Shown piece by piece: positions 18,406-25,793 of a stretch of DNA of 64,000 nt. Under the pieces are notes generated by a model, which was not told where the DNA came from, searched no databases, and worked only from the letters and a program-made list of their open reading frames with translations. This DNA is from Leifsonia shinshuensis. GTDB lineage: Bacteria; Actinomycetota; Actinomycetes; Actinomycetales; Microbacteriaceae. The stretch spans positions 3,596,001 through 3,660,000 of the forward strand of contig NZ_JAVDVK010000001.1 in the NCBI RefSeq assembly GCF_031456835.1. The letters are read 5' to 3'. The stretch's first letter is position 1; the number at the start of each line of letters is the position of its first letter. A program made the translations under genes and the position numbers.

Positions 18406-18531
18406 TCAGCTCCGACCGTACTTCTTGTGAACTGCCTGTTTGCTGACACCGAGCGCCAGGGCGATCAGCTGGCAGGTCGCGTTGACAGCATCCCACCCCC
18501 AAATGTCCGTGGTCGCGGCTACAGTGCAGAA
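18406..18531 (-). pseudogene. Helix-turn-helix gene fragment (Clp-N-linked HTH type)
   Basis: A 41-codon stretch bounded by stops, ending QLIALALGVSKQAVHKKYGR and S. This is the helix-turn-helix seen in actinobacterial DNA-binding proteins of the form ..LGVS(K/R)QAVHKRY, often next to Clp N-terminal domains. No ATG, GTG or TTG start is in frame, and upstream sequence is cut off by a TAG close to the start of the next gene. It looks like the stranded end of a deleted regulator gene. The fragment overlaps the promoter region of the ABC ATPase at 18534. Confidence 0.5.
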
Positions 18532-18533
18532 CT

Positions 18534-19457
18534 ATGCCGCCCGTCATCGCCGCCCGCGACCTGGTCAAGAAGTACAAGGACTTCCCCGCCGTCGACGGCA
18601 TCAGCTTCGAGGTCGAGCCGGGGGAGTCGTTCGGACTGCTCGGGCCCAACGGCGCGGGCAAATCCACGACGATGCGGATGATCGGCGCCGTCTCCACCCG
18701 CTCGGCGGGCGACCTCAGCATCCTGGGCCTCGACCCCGACCGGTACGGACCCGAGATCCGCTCGCAGCTGGGCGTGGTGCCGCAGGCCGACAACCTCGAC
18801 ACCGAGCTGCGCGTGCGCGACAACCTCATCGTCTACGGCCGCTACTTCGGGCTGCCGTCGGCACGAGTGCGTGCGCGGGCGGACGAGCTGCTCGCCTTCG
18901 CCCAGCTCGAGGACAAGGCGAAGGCGAAGGTCGACGACCTCTCCGGCGGCATGAAGCGGCGGCTCACGATCGCGCGGGCGCTGATCAACGACCCGCGCAT
19001 CCTGCTGCTCGACGAGCCCACGACCGGTCTCGACCCGCAGGCGCGCCACATCCTCTGGGACCGCCTCTTCCGGCTCAAGGAGCAGGGCACGACGCTGGTC
19101 CTGACGACGCACTACATGGATGAGGCGGAGCAGTTGTGCGACCGGCTGGTCGTCGTCGACAAGGGCGCCATCATGGCGGAGGGGTCGCCGGCCGCGCTGA
19201 TCCGCGAGTACTCGACGCGCGAGGTGCTCGAGGTGCGGTTCGGGTCGGAGCGCAACGCCGAGGTGGCCGAGGGGCTCCACGGCATAGGCGATCGCATCGA
19301 GGTGCTGCCCGACCGCATCCTCGTCTACAGCGACGACGGCGAGGCCGAGCTGGTCCGGATCGCCGAGCGCGGACTGCACCCCCTCACCAGCCTGGTGCGG
19401 CGATCGAGCCTCGAGGATGTCTTCCTGCGGCTGACCGGACGGAGCCTGATCGAATGA
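18534..19457 (+). CDS. ABC transporter ATP-binding protein (DrrA/NodI-like)
   Basis: 307 residues. Walker A is GPNGAGKSTTMRM, signature LSGGMKRRLTIARALI, Walker B LLLDEPTTGLDPQ, and the switch histidine is in TTHYMDEAEQL. The C-terminal extension (about 230-307) is typical of DrrA-like exporter ATPases. It energises the two ABC-2 permeases encoded immediately downstream. No Shine-Dalgarno is seen; TACAGT at 18520-18525 lies 8 nt before the ATG, so the transcript may be leaderless or nearly so. Likely role: export of a drug, lipid or glycan; substrate unknown. Confidence 0.93.
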   Translation: MPPVIAARDLVKKYKDFPAVDGISFEVEPGESFGLLGPNGAGKSTTMRMIGAVSTRSAGDLSILGLDPDRYGPEIRSQLGVVPQADNLDTELRVRDNLIVYGRYFGLPSARVRARADELLAFAQLEDKAKAKVDDLSGGMKRRLTIARALINDPRILLLDEPTTGLDPQARHILWDRLFRLKEQGTTLVLTTHYMDEAEQLCDRLVVVDKGAIMAEGSPAALIREYSTREVLEVRFGSERNAEVAEGLHGIGDRIEVLPDRILVYSDDGEAELVRIAERGLHPLTSLVRRSSLEDVFLRLTGRSLIE

Positions 19458-19467
19458 GGCCCATCGG

Positions 19468-20358
19468 ATGAGCGCGATCGTCGGGCCCGCGGGGCCGGCC
19501 GGCGCCTCGGGCGCCGGCGACGAGCACGGGCCGGGCGCGGATGCGCGCGCGGCGCTCGCGGCCGCGGGTCGGCCGCGGCGCTTCGGAGCCTGGTACGTCG
19601 CCGAGCACCGCTTCCGCGTCATGCGGTCGTACCTGCAGACGCTGCTGGTCACCGGCTTCGGCAACCCGCTGCTGTACCTGCTCGCGATGGGCCTCGGCCT
19701 CGGCAGCCTGGTCAGCGCCAACCTCGGGCCGAACGCCGTCGACGGGGTCAGCTACCTGGCCTTCGTCGCCCCCGCCCTGCTCTGCACGGCCGCGGTGACC
19801 GTCGCGAGCGAGGAGTTCACGTACCCGATCATGCTCGGGTTCAAGTGGAACCCGACCTTCTTCGGCATCAACGCGTCGCCCATCGCACCCGGGCAGATCA
19901 TCGACGGGATCATCATCTCGGTCGTCGCCCGGCTGCTGGGCACCTGCACGGTGTACTTCGTCTTCACCGTGCTGTTCGGGGCGGTGCCGAGCCCGTGGGG
20001 GTGGGTCAGCATCCTGATCGGCACCCTCGGCGGGCTCGCGTTCGGGGCGCCGATCATGGCGTACGTGGCCACGCTCGAGCAGGACACCGGGCAGATCGCG
20101 ATGCTGATGCGCTTCGTGCTGCTGCCGATGTCGCTGTTCTCCGGCACGTTTTTCCCGCTGGCGAACATGCCCGTCTACCTGCAGTGGATCGGGTGGATCT
20201 CGCCGCTCTGGCATTCGACGGAACTGTCGCGCGTGTTCACCTACGGCATGAGCGAGCCGCTCTGGCTGTCGGTGGTGCACGTCCTCTACCTGCTCGTTCT
20301 CTTCGTGGTGTTCTGGCGGTGGGGCCGGCGCATCGCCGCCCGGAGGCTGAACAAGTGA
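19468..20358 (+). CDS. ABC-2 type permease (DrrB/NodJ-like), first of two
   Basis: 296 residues. A Gly/Ala-rich N-terminal tail (to about residue 45) precedes six membrane segments with ABC-2 features: YLAFVAPALLCTAAVTVASEEF, LPMSLFSGTFFPLANMPVYLQ and WISPLWHSTELSRVFTYG. It starts 10 bp after the ATPase stop and its own stop overlaps the next start (GTGA at 20355-20358). It should form a heterodimeric membrane channel with the next protein, driven by the ATPase at 18534. The long Ala/Gly tail is unusual, and a later start cannot be ruled out. Confidence 0.9.
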   Translation: MSAIVGPAGPAGASGAGDEHGPGADARAALAAAGRPRRFGAWYVAEHRFRVMRSYLQTLLVTGFGNPLLYLLAMGLGLGSLVSANLGPNAVDGVSYLAFVAPALLCTAAVTVASEEFTYPIMLGFKWNPTFFGINASPIAPGQIIDGIIISVVARLLGTCTVYFVFTVLFGAVPSPWGWVSILIGTLGGLAFGAPIMAYVATLEQDTGQIAMLMRFVLLPMSLFSGTFFPLANMPVYLQWIGWISPLWHSTELSRVFTYGMSEPLWLSVVHVLYLLVLFVVFWRWGRRIAARRLNK

Positions 20359-21185
20359 CCGCCACCGACCAGCGCACCGCCGCATCCGCTCCGCGGCAGC
20401 GGCCGATGCGCGCGCTCTATGCGGGCAACGCGCGCTCGGTGATGCAGCGCGGCTGGTCGGCGACGCGCAGCACCAACTGGCTGGTGATCGTGTCCGGCTT
20501 CTTCGAGCCGATCTTCTACCTGCTCTCGCTCGGCATCGGCTTCGGCGGGCTGGTGGGGGACATCACCACGTCGTCGGGCCAGACCGTGCCGTACGCGGCG
20601 TTTATCGCTCCCGCGCTGCTTGCGACCGCGGCGATGAACGGCGCCGTCTACGACTCGACGTGGAACGTGTTCTTCAAGATGCACTTCGCCAAGCTGTACG
20701 AGGGGATGCTGGCCACCTCGCTCGGGCCGCTCGACGTCGCGCTGGGCGAGATCCTGCTGGCGCTGCTGCGCGGTGCGCTCTACGCGCTCGGCTTCATGCT
20801 GGTGATGCAGGCGCTCGGGCTCAACCTGTCGTGGTGGGCGCTCCTCGCGCTGCCGGCCGTGCTGCTCATCGCCTTCGGCTTCGCCAGCTTCGGGATGGGT
20901 GTCACCAGTTACATGAAGACGTTCCAGCAGATGGACTGGATCAACTTCATCCTGCTGCCCATGTTCCTGCTCTCGGCGACGTTCTACCCGATCACCGTCT
21001 ATCCCGAACCGGTGCAGGTGATCATCAAGGCGCTGCCCCTGTGGCACGGCGTCGAACTCGTGCGCGGCCTGACGACGGGACAGGTGGATCCCGGGATGCT
21101 CTGGCACGTGCTGTACTTCGCCGTGATGGTGGTGCTGGGGCTCGTCCTCACCACCCGCCGGCTCCGCGCGCTCTTCCTCGACTGA
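20355..21185 (+). CDS. ABC-2 type permease (DrrB/NodJ-like), second of two
   Basis: 276 residues from GTG at 20355. Six membrane segments; homologous in plan to the previous permease: PYAAFIAPALLATAAMNGAVYD, LLPMFLLSATFYPITVYPEPVQ and LPLWHGVELVRGLTTG. The paired ABC-2 permeases and one ATPase form a complete exporter of the daunorubicin-resistance or nodulation type. The gene is the last of this operon and is followed by a 71-nt imperfect hairpin in the gap to a convergent permease gene. Confidence 0.9.
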   Translation: MTATDQRTAASAPRQRPMRALYAGNARSVMQRGWSATRSTNWLVIVSGFFEPIFYLLSLGIGFGGLVGDITTSSGQTVPYAAFIAPALLATAAMNGAVYDSTWNVFFKMHFAKLYEGMLATSLGPLDVALGEILLALLRGALYALGFMLVMQALGLNLSWWALLALPAVLLIAFGFASFGMGVTSYMKTFQQMDWINFILLPMFLLSATFYPITVYPEPVQVIIKALPLWHGVELVRGLTTGQVDPGMLWHVLYFAVMVVLGLVLTTRRLRALFLD

Positions 21186-21204
21186 GCTCCTCCGACATGC
21201 GAAA

Positions 21205-21275
21205 GGGCCGCCGAGTAGTGAGTCGTTGCGCGAATCCCGTGGGGATTGCGACGACATGTCACCACTCGACGGCCC
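21205..21275. terminator. 71-nt imperfect inverted repeat between convergent genes
   Basis: The outer arms start GGGCCGCCGAGTAGTGA and end TCACCACTCGACGGCCC, pairing at 15 of 17 positions. The inner arms (about GTCGTTGCG / CGACGAC side and AATCCC / GGGATT) continue the stem with a small bulge. It fills the junction of the ABC permease (plus) and the MFS gene (minus), and could terminate both. Confidence 0.7.
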
Positions 21276-21280
21276 GAGAG

Positions 21281-21300
21281 CGTCGCCCGAGAGGGCGACG
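21281..21300 (-). terminator. Short GC hairpin at the end of the MHS permease gene
   Basis: CGTCGCCC and GGGCGACG form a perfect 8-bp stem around GAGA, directly beyond the stop of the minus-strand permease gene at 21303. No T-run follows; a GC-rich hairpin terminator of this kind is usual in actinobacteria. Confidence 0.5.
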
Positions 21301-21302
21301 CG

Positions 21303-22700
21303 TCAGCTCACGTTGTCGGTGAAGTCGACGTCGCGGGTCTCCTTCGACAGCAGCAGCGCGATGAGCGTCAGCACTCCGGCCAGCGACAGGTAGACGCCGA
21401 CCCAGACGGTGCTGCCGTGGGCGCTGGTCCACAGCCACACAGCGATCGTCGGCGCGACGGCCGCGCCCAGCACGCTGGACAGGTTGTAGGAGATCGCCGA
21501 GCCGGTGTAGCGGACGTTGGTCGGGAACAGCTCCGGCAGCTCGGCGCCCATCGGGCCGAACGTGAGGCCCATCAGGGTGAACCCGATGATGAGCAGCGCC
21601 ATGGTCCCGACGGTTCCGCCGGCGAACAGCGGCACGAACAGCAGACCGAAGACGATGATGCCGATCGTGACCGAGATGAGCGTCTTGCGCCGCCCGAAGC
21701 GCTCCGCCAGCGGACCGGCGACGAGGGTGAAGACACCGAAGAACACGACGCCGACGATGAGCATCACCAGGAAGTCGTTGCGGCTGTAGCCGAGGCCGGG
21801 CACGAAGGTTGCGGCCGAGAACGTCTTGCCGGCCTTCTCGGCGGCGGCCTGCGCCTGCTCCGGGGTGGCCGCGGTGGTTCCGTAGGTCAGGGTGAACGCG
21901 GTCATCAGGTAGAACAGCACGTAGGTCGCGAGCATGATGAACGTGCCCAGCACGATCTGCCACCAGCTGGTGCGGAAGACGCGGGCCAGCGGCAGCTTCG
22001 CGACCTCGCCGGTGTCGACCACCTTCTGGAAGGCGGGAGTCTCGACCAGCTTGAGCCGCACGTACAGCCCGACGATCACGAGCACGGCGCTCAGCAGGAA
22101 CGGGATGCGCCAGCCCCACGCCGCGAAGGCTTCGGGCGAGATCGTCAGGCTCAGGATGAGGAACAGCACGTTGGCGACGATGAAGCCGATCGGGGCGCCG
22201 AGCTGCGGGAACGTCCCGTAGATGGCGCGCTTGCCCGCGGGCGCGTTCTCGGTGGCGAGGAGGGCTGCGCCGCTCCACTCGCCGCCGAGGCCGAGGCCCT
22301 GGCAGAAGCGCATCACCACGAGCAGGAAGGGCGCCCAGAACTCCCACCCGGGCACCTGAGCGGTGGGCAGGCAGCCGATGAGCACCGTGGCGATGCCCAT
22401 GGTGAGCAGCGAGCCGACGAGCGTGCCCTTGCGGCCGATGCGGTCGCCGAAGTGGCCGAACAGGATGGAGCCGACCGGCCGCGCGATGAAGGCGACGCCG
22501 AAGACGGCGAACGACGAGAGCAGCGCGGTCGTCGGGTCCTCACTAGTGAAGAACAGCGAGGGGAAGACCAGCACGGCCGCGGTCGCATAGACGTAGAAGT
22601 CGTAGAACTCGATGGACGTGCCGATGAGGCTGGCGAGGATGACCCTGCCGCGGGTGTTCGCGGTCGCGGGGGTGGTGGTGACGGGGGCCGTCGTAGACAT
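21303..22700 (-). CDS. MFS metabolite:H+ symporter (MHS family)
   Basis: 465 residues from ATG at 22700, the start of the conserved region; 36 further codons are open upstream without family match. Twelve membrane helices. Family marks are IEFYDFYVYATAAVLVFP at the start, ARPVGSILFGHFGDRIGRK in the helix 2-3 loop, GLGLGGEWSGAALLATENAP in helix 4-5, and AERFGRRKTL in the matching C-terminal loop. MHS proteins (ShiA, KgtP, ProP types) bring in organic acids or osmolytes with protons. Substrate unknown. A gene of its own, convergent with the ABC operon. Confidence 0.9.
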   Translation of the reverse strand: MSTTAPVTTTPATANTRGRVILASLIGTSIEFYDFYVYATAAVLVFPSLFFTSEDPTTALLSSFAVFGVAFIARPVGSILFGHFGDRIGRKGTLVGSLLTMGIATVLIGCLPTAQVPGWEFWAPFLLVVMRFCQGLGLGGEWSGAALLATENAPAGKRAIYGTFPQLGAPIGFIVANVLFLILSLTISPEAFAAWGWRIPFLLSAVLVIVGLYVRLKLVETPAFQKVVDTGEVAKLPLARVFRTSWWQIVLGTFIMLATYVLFYLMTAFTLTYGTTAATPEQAQAAAEKAGKTFSAATFVPGLGYSRNDFLVMLIVGVVFFGVFTLVAGPLAERFGRRKTLISVTIGIIVFGLLFVPLFAGGTVGTMALLIIGFTLMGLTFGPMGAELPELFPTNVRYTGSAISYNLSSVLGAAVAPTIAVWLWTSAHGSTVWVGVYLSLAGVLTLIALLLSKETRDVDFTDNVS

Positions 22701-22857
22701 GCGTGTGAAGGGCTTCCGGAGTGCGAGGGACGCCCGCGGTTCGTGCGCGGCGTCGGTCGGGCGGAGAGCGCGCGGGGGCGGGGAGGACGGAAAGCGCTTG
22801 TGGCGCACCTTCTACCCTATGCGTGGTCGGGGAGTCCGCCGAATCGGGGCCGCTCGG

Positions 22858-22863
22858 TACGCT
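22858..22863 (+). promoter_or_regulatory. -10 element for a probable leaderless gene
   Basis: TACGCT ends 6 nt before the ATG of the DUF2269-like gene, which has no credible ribosome binding site. This is the TAnnnT-N6-ATG layout that places the transcript start at or next to the start codon. Confidence 0.45.
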
Positions 22864-22869
22864 GAGGGC

Positions 22870-23298
22870 ATGGAAACGCTCTTCGCCGTCCTGCACGTGG
22901 TCACCGCCGTCTTCATCGTCGGGCCGATGGCCATCCTCCCGATGACGGCCATGCGCGCCGTCCGCGCCGGCGACGCCCGGCAGGTGGAGACGCTCGCGAA
23001 GTCGACGAATCTGCTGTCGCTGCTCTCGCTGCTGGTCGTCCTGTTCGGCTTCGGCGTGATGGGGCTGGCCGACAAGAAGTACGACCTGAGCGTCACGACG
23101 CCGTGGATCCTGTGGTCGATCATCCTCTACGTCGTCGCCCTCGGGCTGACGCTGTTCGTCGTGGTGCCCGCGATGCGTCGAGCGGGGGAGTCGCTGCGCG
23201 ACGGCACCGCCTCCCGCTACCCGCAGATCGCCGCCGGGTCGGGTGTCGTCAGCCTGCTGCTCGTGGCGGTCGTCGTCCTCATGGTCTGGAAGCCGTAG
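22870..23298 (+). CDS. DUF2269-like integral membrane protein
   Basis: 142 residues with four membrane helices: TLFAVLHVVTAVFIVGPMAI, NLLSLLSLLVVLFGFGVMGL, LWSIILYVVALGLTLFVVV and VSLLLVAVVVLMVWKP. The first-helix histidine and GPMA resemble small predicted integral membrane proteins of the DUF2269 group, whose function is unknown. ATG at 22870 is chosen because the hydrophobic pattern starts there and a -10-like TACGCT lies 6 nt ahead; the frame is open much further upstream into the divergent MFS region. Confidence 0.75.
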   Translation: METLFAVLHVVTAVFIVGPMAILPMTAMRAVRAGDARQVETLAKSTNLLSLLSLLVVLFGFGVMGLADKKYDLSVTTPWILWSIILYVVALGLTLFVVVPAMRRAGESLRDGTASRYPQIAAGSGVVSLLLVAVVVLMVWKP

Positions 23299-23350
23299 CT
23301 TCTCGCTGCGCGAGGCTTGTGCTCCGCGCTCATTCGTCTTATCGTTGTAT

Positions 23351-23366
23351 TCAACAGATTGGTTGA
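23351..23366. promoter_or_regulatory. Operator-like inverted repeat before the ArsR gene
   Basis: TCAAC and GTTGA arms flank AGATTG, giving 12 symmetric positions of 16. The site is 18 bp before the ArsR start and in a locally AT-rich patch, the usual place for an ArsR autorepression site. Confidence 0.5.
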
Positions 23367-23384
23367 TAAACCGAGAGGTTGACG

Positions 23385-23732
23385 ATGCGGGATGAGGAAG
23401 CGCTCGACCGGGCGTTCGCGGCCCTGGCCGACCCCGTCCGCCGGGCGATCATCGCCCGGCTGAGCCGAGGGCCGGCGACCGTGAACGAGCTCGCCGAGCC
23501 GTTCGCCATCTCGCTTCAGGCGGTCTCCAAGCACATCAGCGTGCTCGAGACGGCCGGCCTCGTCTGGCGCAGCCGAGAGGCTCAGCGCCGGCCGGTCCAC
23601 CTGGAGGCCGCCGCTCTCGAGCGGCTCACCTCGTGGATCGACCGCTACCGGCTCGAGGCGGAGGCGCAGTTCCGCCGGCTCGACGCCGTCCTCGAAGAAA
23701 GCAAGCACTCCGTGAAGGAGAAGGAATCATGA
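23385..23732 (+). CDS. ArsR-type winged-helix repressor
   Basis: About 115 residues. The winged helix reads AFAALADPVRRAIIARLSRGPATVNELAEPFAISLQAVSKHISVLETAGL. There is no cysteine metal site, so this belongs to the metal-independent ArsR branch usually found beside SRPBCC (AHSA1-like) genes, as here. ATG at 23385 is preferred to the TTG at 23379 because GAGAGG (23373-23378) is 6 nt ahead. The stop overlaps the next start (ATGA). It likely represses its own four-gene operon through the inverted repeat at 23351. Confidence 0.9.
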   Translation: MRDEEALDRAFAALADPVRRAIIARLSRGPATVNELAEPFAISLQAVSKHISVLETAGLVWRSREAQRRPVHLEAAALERLTSWIDRYRLEAEAQFRRLDAVLEESKHSVKEKES

Positions 23733-24214
23733 GCAACCCCGTCACCATCGAGGCGGTCGAGGGCACGTCCTACGCCGACCTCACCCGCGAGTTCGATGCC
23801 CCCGTCGAGGCCGTATTCCAGGCCTACGCCGATCCCGAGCTGTTCGCGCAGTGGATCGGCCCGCGCCGCCTGCGCAACGTCATCACCGAGTGGGATTTCC
23901 GCACCGGTGGCGTGTGGGCCTACGAGTCGCACGACAGCGACGGCTCGGTCTACGCGTTCCGGGGCACGTTCCACACCGTCGAAGAGGATGCGCAGATCAT
24001 CCAGACCTTCGAGTACCTCGGCGCGCCGGGCGAGGTGAGCCTGGAGCGGATGCGCTTCGAGGCACTCCCCGGCGGCCGCACCCGCCTGTCCGGGCGCTCG
24101 GTCATGACCTCCCGCGAGGCTCTGGAGCAGATGATCCAGAGCGGGATGGAGACCGGTATGCGCGAGGGATACGAGAAGCTCGACGAGCTGCTGCTCCGCC
24201 CGGGCCGGGCGTAA
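23729..24214 (+). CDS. SRPBCC (AHSA1-like) domain protein
   Basis: 161 residues forming one START-like ligand-binding fold: LTREFDAPVEAVFQAYADPELFAQWIGP at the front, WDFRTGGVWAYE, the strand FRGTFHTVEEDAQIIQTFEY, and the closing helix SREALEQMIQSGMETGMREGYEKLDELL. Such proteins bind small hydrophobic molecules. They are almost always paired with the ArsR type seen just upstream and probably act in a stress or detoxification response. AAGGAGAAGGA precedes the ATG. Ligand unknown. Confidence 0.92.
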   Translation: MSNPVTIEAVEGTSYADLTREFDAPVEAVFQAYADPELFAQWIGPRRLRNVITEWDFRTGGVWAYESHDSDGSVYAFRGTFHTVEEDAQIIQTFEYLGAPGEVSLERMRFEALPGGRTRLSGRSVMTSREALEQMIQSGMETGMREGYEKLDELLLRPGRA

Positions 24215-24218
24215 CGCC

Positions 24219-24854
24219 GTGGGCACGACGTACCTCCATGCGGTGGCGTCGCTCGACGGCTTCATCGCCGACGAGCACGACGACGTCGGGCCGCTGCACG
24301 ACTGGTACTTCGGCGGCGACCATCCCTTGGACGTCGAGGACCATCCCGAGGTGCACAGCGGGCCGTTCCGCGTCTCGGCCGCGTCGGTCGACTACGTGAG
24401 CGGGATGTGGTCGCGGCAGAGCGCGCTCGTCATCGGGCGCCGGCTGTTCGATCTCACCGACGGCTGGCAGGGCCACCCGCCGGCGAGCGACCACGTGGTG
24501 GTCGTCTCGCATCGCCCCAAGCCCGACGGCTGGCACCCGGAGGCGTCCTACCACTTCGTCGACTCGGTGGAGGGCGCCGTCGCACTCGCGCAGCAGCTCG
24601 CCGGCGACGGCGAGGTCGGCGTCACGGCCGGCGACATCGGCGGGCAGGCGCTCGCGCTCGGACTCATCGACTACGTCGCGATGGATGTCGTGCCCGCCGT
24701 GTTCGGCCGCGGCAGGCGGTACTTCGGGTCGTTCACGGGCGCACCGCTCGTGCTCGACGACCCGGACGTCGTGATCCCGGGGGAGCGCGTGCTGCACCTG
24801 CGCTACCCGGTGCGCCGCGGACCCGCGGCGCTCAGCACCGATCAGGAGGCATGA
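24219..24854 (+). CDS. Dihydrofolate reductase / RibD C-terminal family protein
   Basis: 211 residues from GTG at 24219, 4 bp after the previous stop. It starts TYLHAVASLDGFIAD, the hallmark of the DHFR-RibD reductase family, and keeps LVIGRRLFDLTDGW and GDIGGQALALGLIDYV. These proteins are NADPH-binding reductases of unknown substrate; they are not true folA and not the riboflavin RibD found nearby at 27734. The gene sits in the ArsR-SRPBCC operon, which suggests a linked stress-related role. The end overlaps the VOC gene start. Confidence 0.88.
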   Translation: MGTTYLHAVASLDGFIADEHDDVGPLHDWYFGGDHPLDVEDHPEVHSGPFRVSAASVDYVSGMWSRQSALVIGRRLFDLTDGWQGHPPASDHVVVVSHRPKPDGWHPEASYHFVDSVEGAVALAQQLAGDGEVGVTAGDIGGQALALGLIDYVAMDVVPAVFGRGRRYFGSFTGAPLVLDDPDVVIPGERVLHLRYPVRRGPAALSTDQEA

Positions 24855-25264
24855 TGTCCGAGAACCCGACCCCGCCCGTCCCCGCCGGGGCGATGATGCT
24901 CGAACTGGTGATGCTACCGGTGTCCGACATCGACCGGTCCATCGGCTTCTACCGCGACCAGGCCGGCTTCACGCTGGATGTGGATGTGCGGCCCGCCGAC
25001 GGCGTGCGCGTCGTGCAGCTGACCCCGCCCGGGTCGTACTGCTCGATCACGATGACTGCCGGCATCGGTCAGGCGCCGTCGGAGCCGGGGTCCGTGCGGG
25101 GTCTGCACCTCGTGGTCGCCGACATCGAGGCGGCCCGCGCCGCTCTCGTCGAGCGCGGCATCGACGTGTCGCCCGTCCAGGACATGGGCGGCGTGTTCTA
25201 CGCGTGGTTCGCCGACCCCGACGGGAACACCTGGGCGCTGCAGCACATGCCCTGGAGGGCATAG
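24854..25264 (+). CDS. VOC (glyoxalase/bleomycin-resistance) superfamily protein
   Basis: 136 residues with the paired beta-alpha-beta-beta-beta module of VOC proteins: MLELVMLPVSDIDRSIGFYRD, the middle strand RGLHLVVADIEAARAALVERG, and the end GGVFYAWFADPDGNTWALQ, where the last glutamine stands in the usual metal-ligand position. ATG at 24854 is chosen because AGGAGG (24844-24849) lies 4 nt ahead; ATG at 24851 is only 1 nt away. Members isomerise or bind toxic small molecules. Last gene of the ArsR operon, ended by the hairpin at 25266. Confidence 0.9.
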   Translation: MSENPTPPVPAGAMMLELVMLPVSDIDRSIGFYRDQAGFTLDVDVRPADGVRVVQLTPPGSYCSITMTAGIGQAPSEPGSVRGLHLVVADIEAARAALVERGIDVSPVQDMGGVFYAWFADPDGNTWALQHMPWRA

Positions 25265-25265
25265 A

Positions 25266-25305
25266 CGACGGCGGTCCGGTCGCCGAAGCGACCGGACCGC
25301 CGTCG
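25266..25305. terminator. Bidirectional hairpin terminator
   Basis: Perfect 18-bp stem (CGACGGCGGTCCGGTCGC with its complement) around a CGAA loop. It lies 2 bp after the VOC stop and 11 bp from the ribH stop on the other strand, so it serves both convergent operons. Confidence 0.85.
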
Positions 25306-25316
25306 GGCCCGCGGCG

Positions 25317-25793
25317 TCAGTCGCGCAGTTCGCGCAGGGCCACCGCGGTCGCGAGAGCGGCGTGGGCCGCCTCGGCGCCCTTGTCCTCCTTGGAGCCGGG
25401 CAGGCCGGAGCGGTCGATGCCCTGGGCCTCGTCGTCGAGCGTGAGCACGCCGAAGCCGACCGGCTTGCCGGTGTCGAGGGCGACGCGGGTGAGGCCGTCC
25501 GTCGCGGCGGCGGAGACGTACTCGAAGTGCGGTGTCCCGCCGCGGATGATGACGCCGAGCGCGACCACCGCGTCCGCGCCCGCCTCGAGCGCGGCCTTGC
25601 TCACCACCGGCAGCTCGAAGCTGCCCGGTACGCGGACCAGCGAATGGGTGGCGCCGGAGGCGTCCAGCGTCCGCTGGGCGCCCGCGATGAGCGCCTCGCT
25701 GATCGTCTCGTGCCAGCTGCCGGCGACGACGACGACGGTCAGGCCGCTCCCGTCGATCTGCTCCTGCGCGTCCGGTGCTCCCGCTCCGCTCAT
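25317..25793 (-). CDS. ribH: 6,7-dimethyl-8-ribityllumazine synthase
   Basis: 158 residues, normal length. Visible parts are VVVVAGSWHETISEALIAGA, RVPGSFELPVVSKAAL, ALGVIIRGGTPHFEYVSAAATDG, and GVLTLDDEAQ near the end. It joins 5-amino-6-ribitylamino-uracil to dihydroxybutanone phosphate to give lumazine, the penultimate step of riboflavin synthesis, and assembles into large cytosolic shells. Last gene of the rib operon; its start overlaps the ribBA stop by 4 bp. The family's usual D(E/Q)A(E/Q)-type loop is kept as DDEAQ. Confidence 0.97.
   Translation of the reverse strand: MSGAGAPDAQEQIDGSGLTVVVVAGSWHETISEALIAGAQRTLDASGATHSLVRVPGSFELPVVSKAALEAGADAVVALGVIIRGGTPHFEYVSAAATDGLTRVALDTGKPVGFGVLTLDDEAQGIDRSGLPGSKEDKGAEAAHAALATAVALRELRD

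Noticed and set aside
16317..18449. 710-codon minus-strand frame over the ABC exporter
   Set aside because: Arg/Ala-rich shadow of the true ABC frame, with no ATPase motif of its own.
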